In this document: piece by piece, positions 36,001 through 48,118 of the stretch
Layout of the letters: each line of letters opens with the position of its first letter
How positions within the stretch are numbered: the first letter of the stretch is position 1
Source of the DNA: Cunninghamia lanceolata
Taxonomy: Eukaryota > Streptophyta > Pinopsida > Cupressales > Cupressaceae
NCBI GenBank assembly: GCA_027924645.1
Contig: BSBN01001807.1
Location: 11,240,001-11,304,000, forward strand
Direction: 5' to 3'
DNA length: 64,000 nt
Made by a program: the position numbers and the translations under genes
Notes under the pieces: model-generated
Told to the model about the DNA's origin: nothing
Databases searched by the model: none
Seen by the model: only the letters and a program-made list of their open reading frames with translations

Positions 36001-36517
36001 TGATGCAGAAACTTCCAGATGTCATAACTTTTGACCCGAGGGTCCATTGGAGCTGAAATTTGGTGGGTAGATGTGTCTTGAAAAGTTTATTAAAAGTTCA
36101 ATAGGTCATCATTTTGACACTTTTTTGGGACCATATCCGATCATCTAGGGCCTCAAAATGAGGTTTTAATGTTTTTTTTTGGATTTTTCAAGTTGTTTTT
36201 TCTAATTAGTTTTCAATTTTACATGCAATTAGATTATAAAGTTGACGATTAGTCATCTTTTAGTTAGTTTTGAATAATTGGAAATTTTCATGGTCATACG
36301 GATATGGATGTGAAGTTACCAAAAATGGCAATTTTAGAAAGTTGCTAAAATCTGCCAAAAAGGGTAATTTTTGTTTTTGTATAAATTTGGTATTTATTTT
36401 CAGTTGTAAGGGAATGGAAGGGAATGAGAAGGAGGATTCAAAAATATTTTTAAGTTTTTGAGTATTTTTGCAATAATAATGGTGTTGAATATTATGCTGT
36501 AAAGTTTGGTTGCATCA
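36001..36517 (+). repeat. Gypsy-C 3' LTR
   Basis: 517 bp, TGATGCAGAAACTTCC ... GGTTGCATCA, followed by target duplication TAATA (36518-36522). Confidence 0.93.
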
Positions 36518-38010
36518 TAATACATTATAATGAATGGTACAAGACCATGAATTTAACCCTGATCATTGATCATATCAAGTTAGGTTTGACTTTCTCTAAC
36601 TAAGACATTAAATATTATTATTTACTTAGTCCATTCATTAGAATGTGTAGCCTAATCCCTAAAATTCCATGTTATATCACATCATTACATGATCACTAAT
36701 AGAAGTTGGCTATAGATTTATTAATACAATAATGAAAAATGATGAGCCAGAGTTATATAGTTCATGAATTGCAACTAATATATCTTTATATACTTGAAAA
36801 AAGAAAATGATGGTTTCCTTTAATGTTGATTTAGGATAATTAAAGCAATGTGAGTAAACAAACACAATTAGCCTAGATTGAATAAAGTTGATGATAAATT
36901 CATATTAACATTTGAATAATTGAATGCCAAGTTAGGAAATTAAATGCAAAGGAGGGTGATACTTAGCTTGATAAGTAAGAATGATGTCAAATGAATAAGA
37001 TTATGGAATATATTCGATATCAAACATGGAAACAATTCTTTTCTGCCAATGTAATTACTTAGAATTTTGTGTCGAGTCCCTACCCTATCAAAGGACAAGT
37101 TTGATGGCTTGGGATCTAGATTCACAACCACAACTTTATACTTGTGCTCCAAATTTGTCCTCACAATCTTTAGGGTTATGTCCTACAAGTTTGCTTGATG
37201 TGTACTTCTCTACTTTGTTTTTTTATGAGAATTAGATAGTAGAGGTATTTAAAAATACTTTATTAGGTTGTACAACTAAACCATGAGGACACTATGCCTT
37301 GACCAACACATTTAAAATTACACAATATCAAAAATAGGAGGCAAGTGCCTAAGATGCAAATCTTTACTCTTTTTAGTTACACTAAAATGAAGTGTGTCAC
37401 TATAAATTTGTGCTCTCTAGAATGATTGATTATTGGATTAGGAGATGATTATTCAATCCTTAGAATGAATGCATTGAATGTCTTTAAATACTATCACAAA
37501 ACACCAAATCACAATAAAAGTGTGTTTATCTAGCTCAAGGTAGAAGGGTAGAGTGGACCAATAAGCTAAATTTGAATTTTTTATTTTAAATTAGATAGTG
37601 ACAAATTGATGACTATGAGATCAGGTTGCCTTGCCATCCATGGAGTTCTCCTAGAATGGGTAACAATTAAATCTAGGTGGAAATGGATTTATGTGAGTAG
37701 GTGTATAGGTAGATGTGATAAATAGATGGATAAGATTAATGCATAGGAGTGTGTGTGTGTGAGAGAGAGAGAGAGCATGAGTGTGTGAATGGATAGGGTA
37801 GGGCTAAATGTCTAGGAACATGTGTATGTGTAAATAAGTGAAGAGGCTATGGAAATGACCCCAACTTCACACAATATCATGCCATTCATCATTATTTATT
37901 GTATTAAGTCATTACCTCAAAATAGGCACAAAACTAAATGGAAAATTGCATGGGAAGGAAATTCTCACCATTGTATTTTTCCCTCACTTCGAGATGCATG
38001 TGGACCATAA
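36518..38010. other. no gene recognised; short microsatellite
   Basis: AT-rich spacer between Gypsy-C and Gypsy-E. A (GT)6(GA)7-like microsatellite lies at 37749-37775. Short ORFs match nothing known. Confidence 0.55.
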
Positions 38011-38322
38011 TGTTAGGAACCCATGTTTAGCGCTTCTCTTTACTTTGTTAGTATATTACTTTTGGACGCATATGCTTTCTAAGTCATCCCGTGAGTATAT
38101 TGTATTATCCCACATTCATGGGAAGTAATAGTTGTTTAGATTAGACTTAGTATATAAGTACGTGTTGAGGCCAATGAAGGCATCCATGAATTTATTGTAT
38201 TGAGCTTGCTCAAAGGAGGTTACCCCCTCGAAGTGGCCTGCGATCAATAAATTCCTTGTGTGTTTCTACTATTTCTTTTATTTTGTGCATTTTTATTATA
38301 TTGTTGCAGGAGGTTCCTCTCA
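38011..38322 (+). repeat. Gypsy-E 5' LTR
   Basis: 312 bp. It begins and ends with the short inverted pair AGGAACC / GGTTCCT. CAATAAATTCC near 38243 could serve as a polyadenylation signal region. Confidence 0.94.
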
Positions 38323-38324
38323 TC

Positions 38325-38339
38325 TGGTATCAGAGCACT
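38325..38339 (+). other. Gypsy-E primer binding site
   Basis: TGGTATCAGAGCACT, initiator tRNA-Met type, two bases after the LTR. Confidence 0.93.
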
Positions 38340-39294
38340 TTCTTGGGCTCGCTAGGTGGAATTTCTACCAATTTTTTTTTTCCGCAGTGGCCTCCAGGTG
38401 TTGTGCTTATTACAGTAGTTCTTTCTTTTTTGCATTTGTATTGTTCATTTCAATTACAGGTTCGGATCAGGGAATATTCCTATCCACTTAACTGTGGGAA
38501 GTGCATGGGCATAGCCCTAAAACTCATTGCGAGGAGTACCATAGGAACCCTGAAGTAGCTGGCCCATTGAGAGGACCTACCAGCGAAAAGAGTAATGGCC
38601 ACTACCTGATTCACTAGTCCCATCCGTGAGGTAAACCAAGATCTATCGTTTGTGGCAAAGCCATTATTAGTTTTACCTAAGCCGTGGAGTGAGGGGTACT
38701 ACCCCAATACGCAAGCCGTTAGACAACATTGGTGGCCAAGTGATTCCCCTGAACCTTTAGGAAGCCGAACATACTTGGGGCCCATATTTATTGGTAGCTG
38801 ACAAATCACAATTTCTAGAAAAAAAAATCTATTTTTTTGCCATATCTTCCTTGCTTTACCTTCGTTTCCTCCCAAAATTCACTAAAACCCTTGAAATTTC
38901 CTTCTGCATATTTCTTTCCTTGAGGACCCTATCCCAAATTCCACTTATTGAAGCCAGAAATCCCAAATTTTTCTATTTTTAGGGTTTGCCATAACTTCTT
39001 TGATTCCCACCCAATAACCTTCAAATTTTACCACAGTGTTCATTTCATATTTATGCTCCTTTGTCCCTCTTCGACAAATTTTCCCATTCTTTCACCTCGC
39101 TTCTGAAATCCCTATTTTTTGCTTCCCTTTCCCTCAGAAAGTGTCTAAAACCTAGTCAAACCCCAATTACCCATCTGAGTTTTTCCCAAATCCAAATTTC
39201 CTTTACTAAAAAAGTTTCTATTTTTTTTTTGGGGGGGGGGAATGGGTAGAAAAACTTCCTAATTATGGTTGTCACCTGCACATGAGCAAAAAAC
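38340..39294 (+). other. Gypsy-E untranslated leader
   Basis: About 950 bp between the primer site and the gag start with no credible ORF. It includes a T10-G10 homopolymer junction at 39221-39240. Confidence 0.7.
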
Positions 39295-40130
39295 ATGGAG
39301 GATGAACTTGCAGCCCTCAAGACCAAACTCTAGGATCTGGATGAAAAAATTCTCTCCCTCAATCTTTAGGATTCAACCATGAACAATAGATGGAAGCCAG
39401 AGTCTTCTTTAGACACTGGGTTCTCTTCTTCCAGTAATTTTCGTGGCTTGAAGCTTGATTTTCCTCGCTTCAATGGTGATGATTTGACTGGATGGATATA
39501 CCGGGTAGAACAATATTTCAGTCTGCATAATACTTTTGATGTCAACAAAGTCCCACTCACATCCTTTCATTTGGAACATGAAGCTCTCCAATGGTTCCAT
39601 TGGTACATCAAGGCTCAAGAAGAGCCAAAATGGATAGATTTTTGCAAACTCACTTTGCAATGATTTGGCCCTAGTGCTTTTGATGACTTCACAGGAGGAC
39701 TCACTAAATTTTGCCAAACAAGCACTGTGAGAGAATATCAGACAGAATTTGAAAAACTGGCCAATCACACAGAAGGATTATCTGATGAATTCTTTAGGAG
39801 TTGTTTTGTCAATGGTTTGAAAGATGCAATCTGATCTGAGGTTAAAATGTTCCATCCTAGCACAATGATGGAAGCCCTAGGGTTGGCTAAGTTGGCGAAG
39901 GACAAGATCACAACTAAACAGCGATCCAAATCCAATTTTGTTCCATTCAGAAATATGGTTTCCCAAAGACCTCCAATCACGCTAGCTCCTAGAACAACTC
40001 CTATCAAGCATTTGACTGAAGCAGAGATGCGGGCATGAAGAGAAAAAGGGATTTGTTATAACTGTGATGAGAAATTCACTCAGGGACATAGATGTGTTGA
40101 GCAAAAGCTCTATCTCTTGGATGTGGATTC
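39295..40130 (+). pseudogene. Gypsy-E gag
   Basis: Start chosen at MEDELAALKTKL (39295), a heptad-like beginning. The gag domain follows (LKLDFPRFNGDDLTGWIYR, VEQYFSLHNTFD, ALQWFHWYIKAQEEPKW, FCQTSTVREYQTEFEKL, FFRSCFVNGLKDAI) and a single knuckle CYNCDEKFTQGHRC at about 40057-40098, a form common in chromoviruses. Stops interrupt it at least five times, several at codons where the family has CAG or CGA (for example LTLQ*FGPSAF). One frame otherwise runs through, so damage is mostly point mutation. Confidence 0.93.
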
Positions 40131-40660
40131 TCCACCTGCAACTAAAGTTTATGAAGATGCTCAGGATATAGTAGATGATCAGGTCAAAACTTAGCAACCG
40201 CCTGTTGACCCTACTTCTCAGGAAGACCACCTAGATATCTCTCTCCATGCTTTAGCAGGAGTCACCACCCCACAAACCATGCAGGTCAAGGGTTACTTCA
40301 AGAAGATCCCTCTTACAATACTCATTGATTCTGGTAGCACTCATAACTTGATTGACCCTAGGATCACCAAACAGGTTGATTGTTTTGTCCATCCTTGCTC
40401 CAGCTTTGAAGTCATGATTGCCAATGGGGGCACATTACCTTACAAAAGGAAGTGTCACAATGTGTGTATCTCTATTGGAGATTATAACATGCACTCCAAC
40501 ATGTTTGCCTTGCCCTTAGGTGGATGTGATGTGGTTTTGGGCGCCCAATGGTTACGCACACTTGGACCCATCTTATGGATTTTGCTGAACTTTGGATGCA
40601 GTTTTCAAACAATGGGTAAAAACACACATTGAAGGGCTTACAACCAGGGTCTCTTAGCAT
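40131..40660 (+). pseudogene. Gypsy-E retropepsin
   Basis: Aspartic protease of pol. ILIDSGSTHNLIDPRI keeps the DSG active site (about 40318-40365), and LPLGGCDVVLGAQWL matches the C-terminal G-x-D-x-VLG-x-QWL strand of gypsy RVP_2 proteases. A stop ends the frame near 40632 and the linker to RT is frame-shifted. Confidence 0.93.
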
Positions 40661-40734
40661 CATAAGTTCACATCGCATGGAAAATCTTCTTAAGAAGAAT
40701 TCACATGGTGTCATCTCTTAGCTCCATTCCATTC

Positions 40735-42140
40735 AGATGCAACCATCAGTGGTCTCCACTACTCCTTCAGATCTACAACGAATTTTGGATAGGTATGCAT
40801 GTGTCTTTGCCGAACTAGTGGGATTGCCACCTTCATGACCAGGGGACCACTGTATTCAGCTCCTTCCTAGAAGCGTTCCTCCCAACATCAGGCCCTATCG
40901 CTACCCATTTCACCAAAAGATAGAGATTGAGATGCTCGTTCGAGACTTACTCAAGCAAGGTATTATTCGCCCTAGTACCAGTTCCTTTTCTTCACCAGTT
41001 CTTCTTGTCTGAAAAAAAGATGGGTCATGGTGCCTCTACATTGACTTCCAAGCACTTAATCACATCACAATCAAGGATAAGTTTATGATTCCTGTTGTTG
41101 ATGAGCTTCTTGATGAGCTTCACGGCACTCATTTTTTCTCCAAGTTGGATCTTCGTTATGGGTATCACCAAATTTGGGTTCATAAGGATGATATCCCTAA
41201 AATGACTTTCTGCATGCATGATGGCCACTATGAGTTTTTGGTCATGCCCTTTGGCCTCACTAATGCTCCTTCAACATTCTAGGCATTGATGAATAAAATA
41301 TTCTAGCCCTACCTGCAGAAATTCATTCTGGTCTTCTTCGATGATATCCTCATCTATAGCAAAACATGGGCTGAGCATCTCCAACATCTGGATCTCGTAT
41401 TTCAACTTCTCTCTAATCATCTCTATGCAAAATAGTCTAAATGTGTTTTTGGCCAGGAAGAAGTGGAGTATCTTGGGCATATTGTTTCAGCCCAAGGGGT
41501 TCGAGTGGATCCTACAAAAATAGATGCCATGAAAAATTGGCCGCATCCTTAGACACTCAAGAGCCTCTGTGGTTTTTTGGGACTGACTGGCTACTATTGC
41601 AAGTTTGTTAAGGATTACGAGAAGATTGTGGCTCCATTAATAGCTATGTTGAAAAAGGATGCTTTTACATGGACACATGCTGCTGAGTGTGAATTTGAAA
41701 AACTGAAACAAGCTATGTGTACTACACTTGTGCTAGCTATGCTAGATTTTTCCAAGACCTTCACTATTAAGAGTGATGCTTGCAGCAATGGACTTGGTGT
41801 TTTTCTCCTTCAAGATGAAAATCCCATTGCATTCACCAGCAAATCCCTTTCTGGCAAGAATTTAGTACTCTCTACATATGAGAAGGAAATGATGGCTATT
41901 TTGCATGCAGTACAGAAGTGGCAGCCATACCTACTAGGGAATCATTTATGCATCAAGACTGATCACTAGAGTCTGAAATATTTCCTAAACAATGGGTCTC
42001 CTCCCCAGCACAACAACAATGGGTTAGAAAACTCATGGGTTATGACTATGAGATCACTTACAAAAAGGGTAAGGACAATATTGTGGCTGATGCTCTTTCT
42101 CACACATTTGATGACCAAGCTTCTCTTTTAGCTATTTTTA
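40735..42140 (+). pseudogene. Gypsy-E reverse transcriptase and RNase H
   Basis: RT segments: [69 protein letters not shown] and the catalytic FFDDILIYS (about 41335-41361). The connection [20 protein letters not shown] and RNase H (LDFSKTFTIKSDACSNGLG, FTSKSLSGKNLVLSTYEKEM) follow. Stops fall at VLLV*KKDGSW, TF*ALMN, IF*PYL, HP*TLK and DH*SLKY; in the family these positions are R or Q codons. A frame change follows 41969. Confidence 0.95.
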
Positions 42141-42214
42141 TGCCTGTTCCAAATTGGTTGGAATCTCTCCAATAGGGCTATGTCAATGAGTCTTCATTAT
42201 CTCAAATCATTCAA

Positions 42215-43060
42215 CAATTGGGCAATAACCCTTCTGTTGTACTGCATTACTCTTGCGATGGTGTTTCTCTGAGATACAAGGGTCGTTTGGTGCTTCCCCA
42301 GAGCACAGATCTTCAGCAGGCTGTCTTCTATGAACTCCATGCTTCTCCATCAGTAGAGCACTCTAGGTTCCTCAAAACTTATGAGCAGGCATGGCATAAC
42401 TTCTTTTGGAAGGGAATGAAAAGGGAAATTCAATAGATGGTGGCTAAATGTGATACCTGCCAATGTAACAAGGGTGAAATGACACTCCTTACTGGATTGC
42501 TCGAACCCTTGCCCATCCCTACACAGATTTGGATAGATATTTCTATGGATTTCATTGAGGGGCTCCCTAAATCTAGAGGGAAGAAAGTGATCTTGGTTGT
42601 AGTTGATCGCCTCTCCAAATATAGTCATTTTTGTGCCCTCAGCCATCCCTATACCGCCTCCTCAGTCGCACAAATTTTCATGGACCAGATCTTCCATCTT
42701 CATGGCATCCCTTCTTCCATTGTCTCATATCATGATGCAACTTTCACCAGTCATTTTTGGACAGAACTATTTCGACACACTGGCACCAAACTGAAAATGA
42801 GTTTGGGGTATCACCCACAAACAGATGGTCAAACTGAAATTATCAACAAATGTTTGGAAACTTATCTTCGTTGCTTCACCTCAGAACAACAACATCAGTG
42901 GGCAAAGTGGCTCCCTCTTGTTGAATGGTGGTACAATACCTCCTACCACACTGCATCTAAAATGACCCCATATGAAGCAGTCTATGGTCAGGCACTGCCA
43001 GTGCTCCTTCCATACACCCCCAGTAGTTCACCAGTTCAGGTAGTCGACACGGTTCTTTGA
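42215..43060 (+). pseudogene. Gypsy-E integrase
   Basis: The zinc region (HSRFLKTYEQAWHNFFWKG, KCDTCQCNK) and core are readable on the plus strand. The first Asp is in WIDISMDFIEGLPKS and the Glu in YHPQTDGQTEIIN. The second catalytic position lies in VSYHDATFTSHFW, where the family has S-D-R-D: the position 35 residues before the Glu is Tyr, not Asp, so the enzyme should be inactive. One stop (REIQ*MVAKC) precedes the CxxC pair. It ends at a TGA after QVVDTVL (43060); the tail continues in the next frame. Confidence 0.94.
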
Positions 43061-43607
43061 ACCTAGGATCAGATTCTTCACATCTTGCAGGACAATCTTC
43101 ACATGGCAAGAAATCGAAAGAAACAACAAGCCAATCAACATCGTTCTGAGCGCACTTTTCAAGTAGGTGATATGGCTTTTCTTTGTCTATGGCCATACAA
43201 GCAATCATCCCTGAAACTCAAAGGGCGTCATAAGTTGGTTCCAAAGTTCTATGGGCCATATAAGGTTCTTCAGAAGATTGAGTTAGTTTCTTATAAATTG
43301 GAGCTTCCTCCTTCTTCCCGCGTTCATCCAGTATTTCATGTCTCTTGTCTAAAGAAAGTTCTTGGCACCAATATCAGAGCACAAACTATTTTACCAGAAC
43401 TGGATAACGAAGGATCCATCATTTTAGAGCTGGAGGCAATCCTCAACAGGCGCACTCGTCAGCTTCACTCTTGATCCATCACAGAGGTATTAATTCAGTG
43501 GCACGAAATGCAACCAGAGGATGCTACATGGGAACCACTCCTTTAGATTCAACAACAATTTCCACATCTTAAGCTTTGAGGACAAATCTTTTCTAAGAGG
43601 GAGGGGA
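43061..43607 (+). pseudogene. Gypsy-E integrase C-terminus and chromodomain
   Basis: FQVGDMAFLCLWPYKQSSL and KFYGPYKVLQKIELVSYKL are the GPY/F module, and SSRVHPVFHVSCLKKVLG is the usual segment before a chromodomain. ILNRRTRQLHS, a stop, and VLIQWHEMQPEDATWEPL form the chromodomain (W and E-D-A-T-W kept). Chromodomains direct insertion to marked chromatin in this family. The polypurine tract GAGGGAGGGGAT follows at 43596-43607. Confidence 0.92.
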
Positions 43608-43919
43608 TGTTAGGAACCCGTGATTAGCCCTTCTCTTTACTTTGTTAGTATATTACTTTTGGACGCATATGCTTTGTAAGTCATCCCGTGAGTATATTGT
43701 ATTATCCCACATTCATGGGAAGTAATAGTTCTTTAGATTAGACTTAGTATATAAGTGCATGTTGAGGCCAATGAAGGCATCCACAAATTTATTGTATTGA
43801 GCTTGCTCAAAGGAGGTTGCCCCCTCGAAGTGTCCTGCGATCAATAAATTCCTTCTATGTTTCTACTATTTTTGTTATTTCATGCATTTTCATTATATTG
43901 TTGCAGGAGGTTCCTCTCA
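43608..43919 (+). repeat. Gypsy-E 3' LTR
   Basis: 312 bp, same length as the 5' LTR, with about 18 substitutions and no length change. CATAA duplication follows. Confidence 0.94.
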
Positions 43920-43924
43920 CATAA

Positions 43925-44394
43925 ATGAACATTTATCTCAAAATATGTTGCACTCACAAACATGCATGTACAATAAAGTAAATATTTAAAACTCAAATGA
44001 TATGCCCCATAGGGCTTATGAGTTCTACATAAATAATGAACCTTGCAAGGATATGATTGTGTGTGTTCACCTCTTGTGTATGTCTTTCCCCATATCTAAA
44101 CATAGGAATGTTAGTGATAAGATATGCTTCCTCGACAATTGGTTGTACCCAAAGGATACAAGGAATACTTGGAAGAGGGATAAATAATACATGAAATATG
44201 ATCTAAGAATGTGATCATAAGCATAGAATCATATAGCAATATAATCATATAACAACAAGAGTAAAAAATGTATTATGTAAGAACATCATGAACTAGAGAT
44301 AGAATCAGTGAATAGGGATGGTGTCTCTATGATGGTCTAAATTTGCTCACCATAAAAAGTGAATGAGGTGGACTCAAAATGGCCACATGTGTCA
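43925..44394. other. short spacer, no gene recognised
   Basis: Sequence between Gypsy-E and LTR-B. One 61-codon ORF without any recognised similarity. Confidence 0.55.
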
Positions 44395-44860
44395 TGTTAG
44401 CAAGAAATATAGAGGAGATACTAATCTTAAGATCTGGTCCTCAATCAAGTCTTTGTAGTTAGTTTATACTCTAGTCAAGTAGCTAGAGATTGATAGCAAA
44501 ACATAAAGAATAACCAAACAGAGCATCACATACACATCAAAATAAGATAACACACAAAGTTACTCGGTACCGACAGGCCTCCATATATATACAAACAACA
44601 ATCAAGTGTACATATCACATGTTCATCCTCTAGTAGGTCTGAGTCTCTGCCTCACTAGTTACATACATGACTTTGATGTCATTGTTTACATTAGAACATA
44701 CTCCTATTCTCCTATCATACTTAGATTCTACTCTCTCCTATGTCTCTATATATACTATATCTAATATATCTAGGGATGTGTCTTATGTCAGCTTCTGGCC
44801 TCCACACAGTGTGTAGTATCCTCTGGTCAACTTTGTTATGTGCCAAGTAACCTGCTAACA
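44395..44860 (-). repeat. LTR-B 3' LTR
   Basis: 466 bp with matching ends TGTTAGCA ... TGCTAACA. TATATATA-type sequence and many CTC/TCTC words lie inside. Only one LTR is in the window, so its ends rest on the inverted termini plus the adjacent purine tract. Confidence 0.8.
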
Positions 44861-44882
44861 TCATTCCCCCCACAAAATTTTG
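44861..44882 (-). other. LTR-B polypurine tract
   Basis: Minus strand GTGGGGGGAATGA directly upstream of the LTR start. Confidence 0.8.
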
Positions 44883-44905
44883 TCTTGTCCTCAAGACATG
44901 TAAAG

Positions 44906-46740
44906 TTAGCTGCTAGGTAGGATAGTCTTATAGATTTGGTTGAGTTGAGTTAGACTTGTATCCCACTGCTTCTTTGCCTTAGCCACCATAGCTATATGTC
45001 CTAGTTTTATATATGTCTCCCTCGCTTCTTCTATACTTGTCGGTATCTTTATGGTTTGAGTAATTTGTTTAGCCTCTGAAAAACTAATGGTTAGGTTGCC
45101 CATTCTCAAATTAACTACTTCCCTCAACTATTTTATTTGGCCCTTGATCTGGTCCCTTTGATCTTGGCGCTGTTGGTTTTGGTTATGCAATGTCTCCACT
45201 TGTGCCCTTATCACTCCATCCTTATCTGCCAGAGGGTCATATTGGGCTACCATATTTGTGATATGAAGTTCTAAAGCATCCATTTGTTCTTTGATTACTT
45301 TTGTTGATTGTGTCCATTTTAAACAAATTGGTATAATATATTAGCTTCCACAATACTTTGTTGTATGTTCTTTATTTGTATCTCCAACTGAGTGTGTGCC
45401 TTGGCACACTTATTCATCATTTCTTCTAGTCTTTTCTTATTCAATTGATCAATTACTTTTTTCTCTAGCTGGCTAGAGTACTCCTTGAACCCTTGTGTTA
45501 ACTGTTTCAACAGGTCTAACAAGGGTAAGGTGGTATCTCTTGGTGTCTCTAGCATCTCCTTGGCCAATGTGTCCACTACATCCTATAGGAGTTCACTCCC
45601 CCCCACATGTTGCTTCAGGATTTCAACTCTAGTGGAGGAATGAAACACATCTCCCAATTGTATCTTCTATAGTGGAGATATTCCGGCAAGGTTTATTTGG
45701 CCCTCTACCATTGGCAATTGTAGCAATTGTGGAGTCAAAATGGGTGTTATTTGTTTTTGTTGTTCTAAAAATTCTTTGATAGACTCAATTGAGGATGAGG
45801 AGGTCTCTAGAATATAAGTTTGTTCTGATTCCCTATGTTCCTTTGTGTTCTCCTTGTTTCCATCTGCTTTGCCCTTCGAGTTCTCTATTTGTTGTTCTGT
45901 ATTCCTCTCCTCCATCCCTGTGTTCTTCAGAGGAGGTACCCCTTGTGTTGGAGCTTTCGACAAACTATCCCCTACTCTATTCTCTCCTCCTGCTGATATT
46001 TTAGTATTATGTGAAGGTGAAGGTGTCGGTTCTTGTTGTTGTTGCTCTTTGATAACCTCATATATCTTCATTGTGACTTCTTTTGTCTCCTTTTGTATTT
46101 TCTCTTTTTGCATGTTGTTGTATCAGTTCATTTTTTCCTCCAGTGACAATGTGTCACTGAGTTTGTTAATGGTCTGCTACCTTATTTCTTCCTCCAATTG
46201 GAGTGTCTTTTTTCTCCTTTCCCTTAAGGAATCTATCAAACTATCCGAAAATCCTTCCATTATTTCATCTAGTGTTTTATTTGTATCCCTCATGTATTGT
46301 ATCATTTCTTGCACTATTAGTTGTTTATTTCCTTAAGATGACTCATCATATAAAATAGTAGTTTCTTTTAACATACCAACATTCTCCATAGCATTGAGCA
46401 ATGCCTCCAGATTGTAGGGCTCTTGTGCTAGTTCCTCTCCTACTTGTTGTGCCAGTTTTTCCTCTTGTTTCTTCTGTGCTTTCTTCTTTTTATTTAACTT
46501 TGATTCCTACTCCTCTCCTTCATCTAACTCAATTTCCTTCAAAATGTCTTGAGTTTTCTTCCTTTTTTCTTGTTGTTTCTGTTGGGGGGCCTTCTTCTCT
46601 ATATTCTTCTTCATCTCTGATAGCACTTCTGATGCTGTTCTCCCTTCGGATGACGTAGTAGAGGCTAATGGTGTATGTGACATTGTCCTCTCTGATCTCC
46701 TTACTATCAGAGCCTCTTGGGTAGGCAGGGGAGCTGATGT
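44906..46740 (-). pseudogene. LTR-B ORFx, C-terminal charged/coiled-coil part
   Basis: Minus-strand segments in several frames form one long charged, Gln/Glu/Lys-rich tail: 46113-45667 (MQKEKIQKETKEVTMKIYEV, then a Ser/Glu-rich linker), 45576-45319 (LKQLTQGFKEYSSQLEKKVI, heptad-like) and 45127-44906. Breaks are stops and frame changes. It matches in position and character, but not clearly in sequence, the 61221-63086 tail of LTR-G. It ends about 45 bp before the polypurine tract. Function unknown. Confidence 0.6.
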
Positions 46741-48118
46741 AGTTCCCTTTTACAGAGCTCTCCACTGTTTATGCAACTTCTCTTTGTTCTTTTCCAGATG
46801 TTCCTCCACATGCTTCTTATGTTGTTTATACATAACTTCGGAGTAAGTGCCAAATCTCTCTGCACTTGTATCTTTTGGTTTGCTTAGTAAGTATTTTTCA
46901 TAAGCATCAACTTCTGTTGCAATTATCTCATAGGGTAATTGAGGTACCCATGCTGTTCTCAGCTCCACTACTTCCATGTATGTAAAATCCATATCCACCA
47001 AAAATGCGATATCTTTTATGTATTTATTTACTATTGCATAAGCAATTCTATCCCTTGTCCTCATCTCTTCCTGTAGGGTTTTAAAAGACACCTAGTATGT
47101 GGCACTGAATGCTTTGGTGTATAAAAATGAGCTATGTGTTGTTTGACCTCTAACCCTATCGGTATATTTTGTTGCCATTGTTTCCCCTTGTACCCTGGTA
47201 GCTCATTCAAGAAATAAAATGCAAGGAAAATGATTAGAGTACCATATCAGAAGTTATATCTAGAATCCTTAGTCTTTTACACGTTTTCCAAGAGTTGTTG
47301 GCGCATTACCTCACAGATGTCAAAATCCTTGCCGTGTTTCACCATCTAGTAGGCAATATGGATTGCAGTTGCTGTGGCCAAACCCTCCTAGTTGGCATAA
47401 TAGACTTTGTAAGCAATGTCCATTGTGGCATACTTCACCCCTAGGTCTGTAATGTCCTTTACATGCATATTTCTCCTATTTGTTGTATCTCTAGTCAGTT
47501 CCCTCACTTGATATGTTTTGATAGCTTTCATTGCCAGTAGGGGCCCTATGACACTTAATCCTGTTACTACCCTAATAGCCTCCCTTTTTATTCGATAGGG
47601 TTTGTCCAGATATATGAACTCATTATGTATCCTGCTTAGGATGGTCCTTACCCATTCATGGGCATCTATGAATTTGGGGTAGTCTTTCCATATATCCAAT
47701 TTCTTTGTCTATATGTTTATATATTCTGGCAGATACCTTGTATCTCCCAATAGTGTGTCCCTCAACTCTTCAAATTTACATGGTTGATCTCCGCCAAAGT
47801 ATTATGAATATATTTTCTTATGTCCTCTGTATACACCACATCTATCGGCACATTTGAGAATGCGCCATCCGAATCAACCTCTAGGGCTTTCCACAGGTAC
47901 TTCTTGAACTTTGGCCAAGGCTTGTGTGTAATGTCGATCAACTTAGGAGTCACCATTGTGTATTTATTGATTTCTTGTGTGCTTCTTCTCTTCACTGCTA
48001 AGTTCACCGCTTGCTTCTTCTCCCAAAGCTTTGATTTCACCAAATTATGAATGCAAAGTGAAGTTCCTTTGGTGCGATTAGGGTTAAATACTTTTATGTT
48101 TTTCTTTAATTTGCCCAT
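46741..48118 (-). pseudogene. LTR-B ORFx, conserved N-terminal part (unknown family)
   Basis: I do not recognise a named function. Minus-strand pieces: PKLIDITHKPWPKFKKYLWK and ALEVDSDGAF (start probably MVTPKL at 47956), DAHEWVRTILSRIHNEFIYL and REAIRVVTGL (47699-47388), DICEVMRQQLLENV, YGTLIIFLAFYFLNELPG, and MEVVELRTAWVPQLPYE to KPKDTSAERFGTYSEV (47091-46750). Each has a collinear match in LTR-G 60036-61220. Over two blocks of 44 and 38 residues I count about 48% and 50% identity. Stops occur at YAN*, IAY*M, ENV*K and NF*YG. The layout is reminiscent of plant proteins annotated 'putative plant transposon protein', but that link is unproven. Confidence 0.75.

Larger units (their letters stand above)
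27986..36517 (+). mobile_element. Gypsy-C: internally deleted Ty3/gypsy element hosting Copia-D
   Basis: Seen: LTRs of 555 and 517 bp (27986-28540 and 36001-36517) start TGATG(T/C)AGAAACTTC and end GGTTGCATCA. They are flanked by TAATA (27981-27985 and 36518-36522). A primer site follows the 5' LTR and a purine tract (CAGAGGAGAA) precedes the 3' LTR. Gag, retropepsin, the N-terminal edge of RT, and a piece like the end of gypsy integrase with a chromodomain-like tail are present; the middle of pol is gone. Copia-D (30291-35328) interrupts it just after the protease. This is a non-autonomous deletion derivative. Confidence 0.93.
38011..43919 (+). mobile_element. Gypsy-E: full-length chromodomain Ty3/gypsy element
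   Basis: Seen: two 312-bp LTRs (38011-38322 and 43608-43919) start TGTTAGGAACCC and end GGAGGTTCCTCTCA, with target duplication CATAA (38006-38010 and 43920-43924). The order is PBS, gag, PR, RT, RNase H, IN, chromodomain, PPT. RT before IN is gypsy order and the chromodomain marks a chromovirus; the short LTRs and 5.9 kb length resemble the Reina group (inference). I count about 18 differences between the LTRs (about 94% identity). Numerous single stops make it non-functional. Confidence 0.95.

Noticed and set aside
39221..39240. T10-G10 run
   Set aside because: Could be a real homopolymer junction or an assembly artefact; nothing supports a function.
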